From NCBI GenBank assembly GCA_021371955.1, contig JAJFVD010000015.1, forward strand, positions 16,270 through 80,269: a stretch of DNA of 64,000 bases, in the 5' to 3' direction. Below, one piece after another: positions 60,469 through 64,000 of this stretch (position 1 is its first letter; the number at the start of each line of letters is the position of its first letter). The notes beneath the pieces were generated by a model that had not been told where the DNA came from, searched no databases, and saw nothing but the letters and a program-made list of their open reading frames with translations. The DNA is from Bacteroidales bacterium. Lineage in GTDB: Bacteria > Bacteroidota > Bacteroidia > Bacteroidales > UBA932. Position numbers and translations under genes: made by a program.

Positions 60469-60502
60469 CAAAAAAAAGGAAGCCTGCAAATTGCAGGCTT
60501 CC
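60469..60502 (-). terminator. Intrinsic terminator of the tldD/tldE pair
   Basis: On the minus strand GGAAGCCTGCAA-t-TTGCAGGCTTCC is followed by TTTTTTTTG. It lies about 80 bases past the stop at 60581. Confidence 0.9.
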
Positions 60503-60580
60503 GGACCATTTAAGCCGCTCAAACTCATTCCCAGACAGAAATGATAAGGGGTTAGACTTAGCAGGGGTTAGTTGCTTAAT

Positions 60581-62266
60581 CTATTTGGAAATGAGTGGCG
60601 ACTCTTTTTGGACACTAAGTGGTTTTTTGTTTATTTCTATATCCTCAATAAGGATTGCCTTTGGATAAATTATTGATGTAGGAACTGCATCGCGGTAAAG
60701 GTAGTTTGCGGCCTCCTGTTCTTTGCTCACTCCCAGTACTCTTTTCAGTTTGGTAAATGGTACGGCAGTGATTTCGGAACCGGTAATCAAAGTTTCAGAA
60801 CCGTCTTTTACAGACACTTTGTATACATACTGATTGGTTTCTTTTGCAATATTCCTTACAATAAAAGCATAATCCAATCCTTCCTCAATTGCTGCCTTAA
60901 TAAGCTCTGCCTTAAGCTCTTCTCTTGAACTTCCGTTATTGGAGTTCACAACCAGAGTTCCGGGAGTAACATTTACAATTATGCCTCTTGGCCTTACACC
61001 AAATCTCATACTTCCTGTCGATTCGGAAATTTTCTTAGTTGGGATACGACTGCTGAGAAGTGTTTTCAAAATTCCGTTTTCAATTAATTTAACCTCTTTA
61101 ACCGGAGTCACTCCCTGAGCATCAATATTGTAACTTCCCAAAAGAGACATCCCGTTAAAATCGGTGAGGTCAGTTCTGTTTGTTACACTTAACCTGCTGT
61201 CTACAACCTTTTTGTTAATCCTCTCTTCCAGCGGTTTAATCTCTTTTTGACCGGAAACATTCTCTACCCTCGAAACTGTAGCCATAACCTGAACCGGTTT
61301 TCTGAAAGATATTATTCCGGACGGAGAAACAAGGTTCTCGGAAAGAATTGTGGCAACAGCGTCATCTTCAAAAAGAACAGGGCCCAGATAATATTCGCTC
61401 ATACTTTGAGCACTCTGGAGAGAAACAAGTTTTGCGGAAAACTTATTCACTCTTGCGACAAGCGTCTCTGCAGATGGCAATTTCTCAAATGTAGGGGCAT
61501 AAATAATCTCTCTGTCCTCAATAATCTGCCCCTTAATGTTTCTTACTTTTCCCTTTAAAGTGATGCAGACATAAGTGGCAGGCTCTTTTACCTTTGTTCC
61601 TTCTGTAGACTGATAGTAATAGATTGTTTCCACACCGTCTATCTCCACTCTGGAATCAGCAATCTGGGGATACTTTGCAAACTCTTTTGACAATAATTTT
61701 GACAAATCTTCGTATGCAGTTTTGTTTACATTAAAAGCAGGAGCTTCGGAGGTATATACTTCGACCTTTTTCAAAGGAAGCATATCGGGCAAAGCCTTTT
61801 CCTCTTCTGTGAGATTTGCAGTTTTAATGTTATTTTTCTTTGAGTTATAAACCTCAACAGCAAATTTGTAGGCAACATCCGATGTTTGCCAGAAATTCCT
61901 CCTTAGTTGGTCGTAATTGTCGTCTCTTGAAGTAAAACTTGGAGAGACAACACCATTGCCGCTATATGAATAATCACTGGAAAACTTATTGTCTCCCACA
62001 TACATGTTTACAGAATGAACTCTCTCCTTTGAGCTCTCCTTTGAAGACAGAATTACTCCCAATGAGCTGCTTACGGAGATATATTGATTTTCGCCAACTG
62101 TATAGGCTACAAAAAAAGGTTTGGGCGAAGCGGGCAGAACAAGTTCGTTTTTACTGCGAAGCATTTCGTCCTGCATGGCCTTGAACAGAACACTTTCGTT
62201 TTTCTGACCAAACAGGGAGCATACTATAAGTAGCTGGGCAATAATTAAAGTATATATGTATCTCAT
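60581..62266 (-). CDS. Exported TldE/PmbA-like protein
   Basis: The 561-residue protein has a signal peptide (MRYIYTLIIAQLLIVCSLFG). A TldD/PmbA fold includes PVLFEDDAVATILSENLV and GMSLLGSYNIDAQGVTPVKE. It lacks the HExxxH zinc motif, as TldE subunits do. It lies 31 bases after the TldD-like gene, and a joint complex is likely. The signal peptide places the pair outside the cytoplasm, unlike E. coli TldD/TldE. Confidence 0.85.
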   Translation of the reverse strand: MRYIYTLIIAQLLIVCSLFGQKNESVLFKAMQDEMLRSKNELVLPASPKPFFVAYTVGENQYISVSSSLGVILSSKESSKERVHSVNMYVGDNKFSSDYSYSGNGVVSPSFTSRDDNYDQLRRNFWQTSDVAYKFAVEVYNSKKNNIKTANLTEEEKALPDMLPLKKVEVYTSEAPAFNVNKTAYEDLSKLLSKEFAKYPQIADSRVEIDGVETIYYYQSTEGTKVKEPATYVCITLKGKVRNIKGQIIEDREIIYAPTFEKLPSAETLVARVNKFSAKLVSLQSAQSMSEYYLGPVLFEDDAVATILSENLVSPSGIISFRKPVQVMATVSRVENVSGQKEIKPLEERINKKVVDSRLSVTNRTDLTDFNGMSLLGSYNIDAQGVTPVKEVKLIENGILKTLLSSRIPTKKISESTGSMRFGVRPRGIIVNVTPGTLVVNSNNGSSREELKAELIKAAIEEGLDYAFIVRNIAKETNQYVYKVSVKDGSETLITGSEITAVPFTKLKRVLGVSKEQEAANYLYRDAVPTSIIYPKAILIEDIEINKKPLSVQKESPLISK

Positions 62267-62297
62267 TTCTCTAATTGTTTTTTCGTTTGTTTAAGAA

Positions 62298-63977
62298 TTA
62301 CGGACGAGGCAAAAGAGCCGGTGTTACTGTTGGTTTTGCTTTCTTTTGCAGCTCCACCTTATTTACAAGAATAGTAGGCGAGATTGCTGTTACTGGTACA
62401 TTTCCCGAAGACGCGCCGCAGGTTCCGGTAAAAATTTCAAATTCACCGCCTGCATATTCAATGTTTGAAAACATCGAAAGAGGAGTGCCTATCATATCTA
62501 CGCCTCTTACCAGTTCGTCTTCACGCCCGTCTACATATATTTTGTAAACCTCAAGAGGTGTAACATTAAACGAGTTTGCTCCGGTACGGCCTGTTTGTGT
62601 GAAACCGCCTGTAACGGCCTTAAAGAAATATCCATATTCTTTTCCCTGTTTCTTAGCCTCGTCTATGAGCAGTTTTCTTAACTCCGCATCTGTTTTATAT
62701 GCATTTGTCTCAACTATGAGGTTTGACTGACGGGATGTAGGGTCGTACTCAAATTCTGCCCTTGAGTGACCATTTGATTTTGGGAATCCGTCCAATCCTG
62801 TACGAGTCATAAGGAAATTCTTAAGTATGCCGTCCTTTACAACTTCGACTCTTTCTCCTCTCACTCCCTGGTCGTCAAAAATATAATATCCGTTCAAAGC
62901 GTTGCCGTGATATTTTTTCATTGTTGGGTCACAGTATACGCTGATGCTGGCCGGAAGAACACTCTCTCCCACCATGTTTTTAAATGTCTGTCCGTCGCTG
63001 TCGCTTTTCATCTTCTGACCCTCTACCCTGTGGCCAAAAATTTCGTGAAAGAATACGCCACTTGCCGATCCTGATAAAAGAGCGGGTCCTGTGTATGGCT
63101 GAACCAAAGGAGCAACTCTTAGCTTAGACAATTTTGAAGACATCGTTTTGATATCCTTAGTTATTTGAGCTTCCGATGGAAGTTCGTCAAGAGAATAGGC
63201 AAAATAGCTGTTATGCAGAGGCAGCTCCATTCCGTCATCGGCCATGGTGGTTCCTCTTACGCTAAGAAGTATGTATACTCTGTTCTCTGCAATTTCCGCC
63301 CCTTCGGTTGAAACAAAATATTTTCTCCAAATCTTGTAGGTCAATGTGATGTTTGCTCCAATGATATCTTTATTTTCTGCAAACAATGCGCTGTACTTAT
63401 TGAGTTTGTCCTGCCAAACCTTAGTATCCAGAGCTATTTTGTCCTCTTTGAGAGCTGGCTCAAAATATTTTTCTGCCTTAGCCTTTGTAAAGTCTATGGA
63501 TTTATCCTGATTCTCTACCTGAACGCCTTTTTTTGCCTTGGCCCTTTCAAGACTGCTGAGAGCAAATTTATAACGGTTGTTTACCTCTTCTCTCATAATG
63601 TCCCTGAGTGCATCAAGGCCGTTTTGCAAATCCCTGGGAAGCAAAATAGTAGGTGGTCCCGCAAACCTGCTTACACCAACTCCGTTTTGAGCTTCATGAA
63701 AATTATCAAACTCCGGAGAGCCAATTCTTATCTGAGGAATAAAAAGCAACTGCCTGTCTTCCTCAACAGTATTTGTTGCTCCCATGGAAGAGCGGATTAT
63801 TCTGGAATAGTTGTCTATTACTCTGTAGTTCATGTAATAGGGAGGATATTCGCCTTTTTGAAGGGTCGTCATCTGGCTTTTCAATTCTCCTTTCAAGAAA
63901 TCCAGCATTTTATCCTGAGCCGGCATCTGAGTAAAAGAAAATGCCAATAGCGACACTAAGAAAACTTTTAGTTTCAT
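62298..63977 (-). CDS. Exported TldD-like metallopeptidase
   Basis: The 559-residue protein has a signal peptide (MKLKVFLVSLLAFSFTQMPA). The active-site motif HEIFGHRVEGQ contains HExxxH with His311, Glu312 and His316. The downstream family pattern is GYYIFDDQGVRGERVEVVKD and GTCGASSGNVPVTAISP. TldD subunits cleave peptides in the cavity formed with TldE. Being exported, this pair may trim peptides in the periplasm. It is the first gene of the pair; the start is 23 bases inside the window edge. Confidence 0.88.
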   Translation of the reverse strand: MKLKVFLVSLLAFSFTQMPAQDKMLDFLKGELKSQMTTLQKGEYPPYYMNYRVIDNYSRIIRSSMGATNTVEEDRQLLFIPQIRIGSPEFDNFHEAQNGVGVSRFAGPPTILLPRDLQNGLDALRDIMREEVNNRYKFALSSLERAKAKKGVQVENQDKSIDFTKAKAEKYFEPALKEDKIALDTKVWQDKLNKYSALFAENKDIIGANITLTYKIWRKYFVSTEGAEIAENRVYILLSVRGTTMADDGMELPLHNSYFAYSLDELPSEAQITKDIKTMSSKLSKLRVAPLVQPYTGPALLSGSASGVFFHEIFGHRVEGQKMKSDSDGQTFKNMVGESVLPASISVYCDPTMKKYHGNALNGYYIFDDQGVRGERVEVVKDGILKNFLMTRTGLDGFPKSNGHSRAEFEYDPTSRQSNLIVETNAYKTDAELRKLLIDEAKKQGKEYGYFFKAVTGGFTQTGRTGANSFNVTPLEVYKIYVDGREDELVRGVDMIGTPLSMFSNIEYAGGEFEIFTGTCGASSGNVPVTAISPTILVNKVELQKKAKPTVTPALLPRP

Positions 63978-64000
63978 ATATAATTTGTTAAGATATTCTG

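Noticed and set aside
60441..60509. Upstream start for the DUF2007 gene
   Set aside because: It would run through a terminator stem; the family N-terminus begins at the ATG at 60438-60440.
1..64000. CRISPR arrays, rRNA, tRNA genes, transposases
   Set aside because: No regularly spaced repeats, cloverleaf-like sequences, rRNA motifs or transposase motifs were recognised by eye; a covariance search could still find a missed small RNA.

Overview
The window is a stretch of chromosome from a member of the Bacteroidota, most likely order Bacteroidales. The evidence is the gliding-type lipoprotein GldH next to RicT, the Bacteroidota LptE/SecG cluster, an S46 dipeptidyl-peptidase, an EF-G2-type translation factor, an alpha-2-macroglobulin/TonB-plug protein, and repeated promoter matches to TAnnTTTG. 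It is almost entirely core genome and tightly packed. No rRNA, tRNA, CRISPR array, prophage, transposase or complete insertion sequence was recognised.

Layout. 1-4649: end-truncated pyrH, an isolated succinate dehydrogenase cytochrome b gene, hemW, two unknown membrane proteins and trmB. 4636-10195: a minus-strand run gldH, ricT, holB, a U32 peptidase-family gene and an exported TPR protein. 10324-16322: an exported M16 protease, a DUF3109 protein, a polyprenyl diphosphate synthase, a LOG protein, an outer-membrane barrel and thioredoxin. 16398-24062: a six-gene minus-strand operon with a TetR regulator, TolC, membrane-fusion and RND efflux proteins, a P-II-like protein and L-serine dehydratase. 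24209-27930: kbl, then a PspC-PadR-PspC operon. 28078-30971: sigma-54 activator, lptE, TPR protein, secG. 31045-39545: an OmpA-like/TPR lipoprotein, an accessory island, a second M16 protease and an MG2/TonB-plug protein. 39553-48354: lepA, split transketolase, an ECF sigma operon, trmN6, lolD and the EF-G2 paralogue. 48423-52374: two small divergent DNA-binding proteins, rnhB, a second ECF sigma cluster and glycerate kinase. 52464-63977: DPP7-like peptidase, a second repeat island, mrp, a CBS/DUF21 protein, oxyR, aspS, a DUF2007 protein and an exported TldE/TldD pair.

The main unexplained structure is a composite, dispersed intergenic repeat. It has three parts: short near-perfect hairpins (five copies), an approximately 150-base asymmetric block A (two copies in opposite orientation plus a 3' fragment), and an approximately 160-base nested palindrome B (two copies). 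The stems differ between copies by compensating changes on both arms, so the pairing and not the sequence is preserved. One locus (32809-33969) encloses a small membrane-protein gene with its own good promoter, while the other (54723-55095) has no gene. No known RNA or transposon family was recognised for it.

Genes with joint roles include the efflux operon with its own TetR, the envelope cluster (LptE, SecG, LolD, GldH, barrel protein), the two ECF sigma units with membrane partners encoded beside them, and exported peptidases (two M16, S46, TldD/E) that fit a peptide-using, proteolytic lifestyle. Several convergent gene pairs have terminators buried in the 3' coding sequence of the opposite gene.
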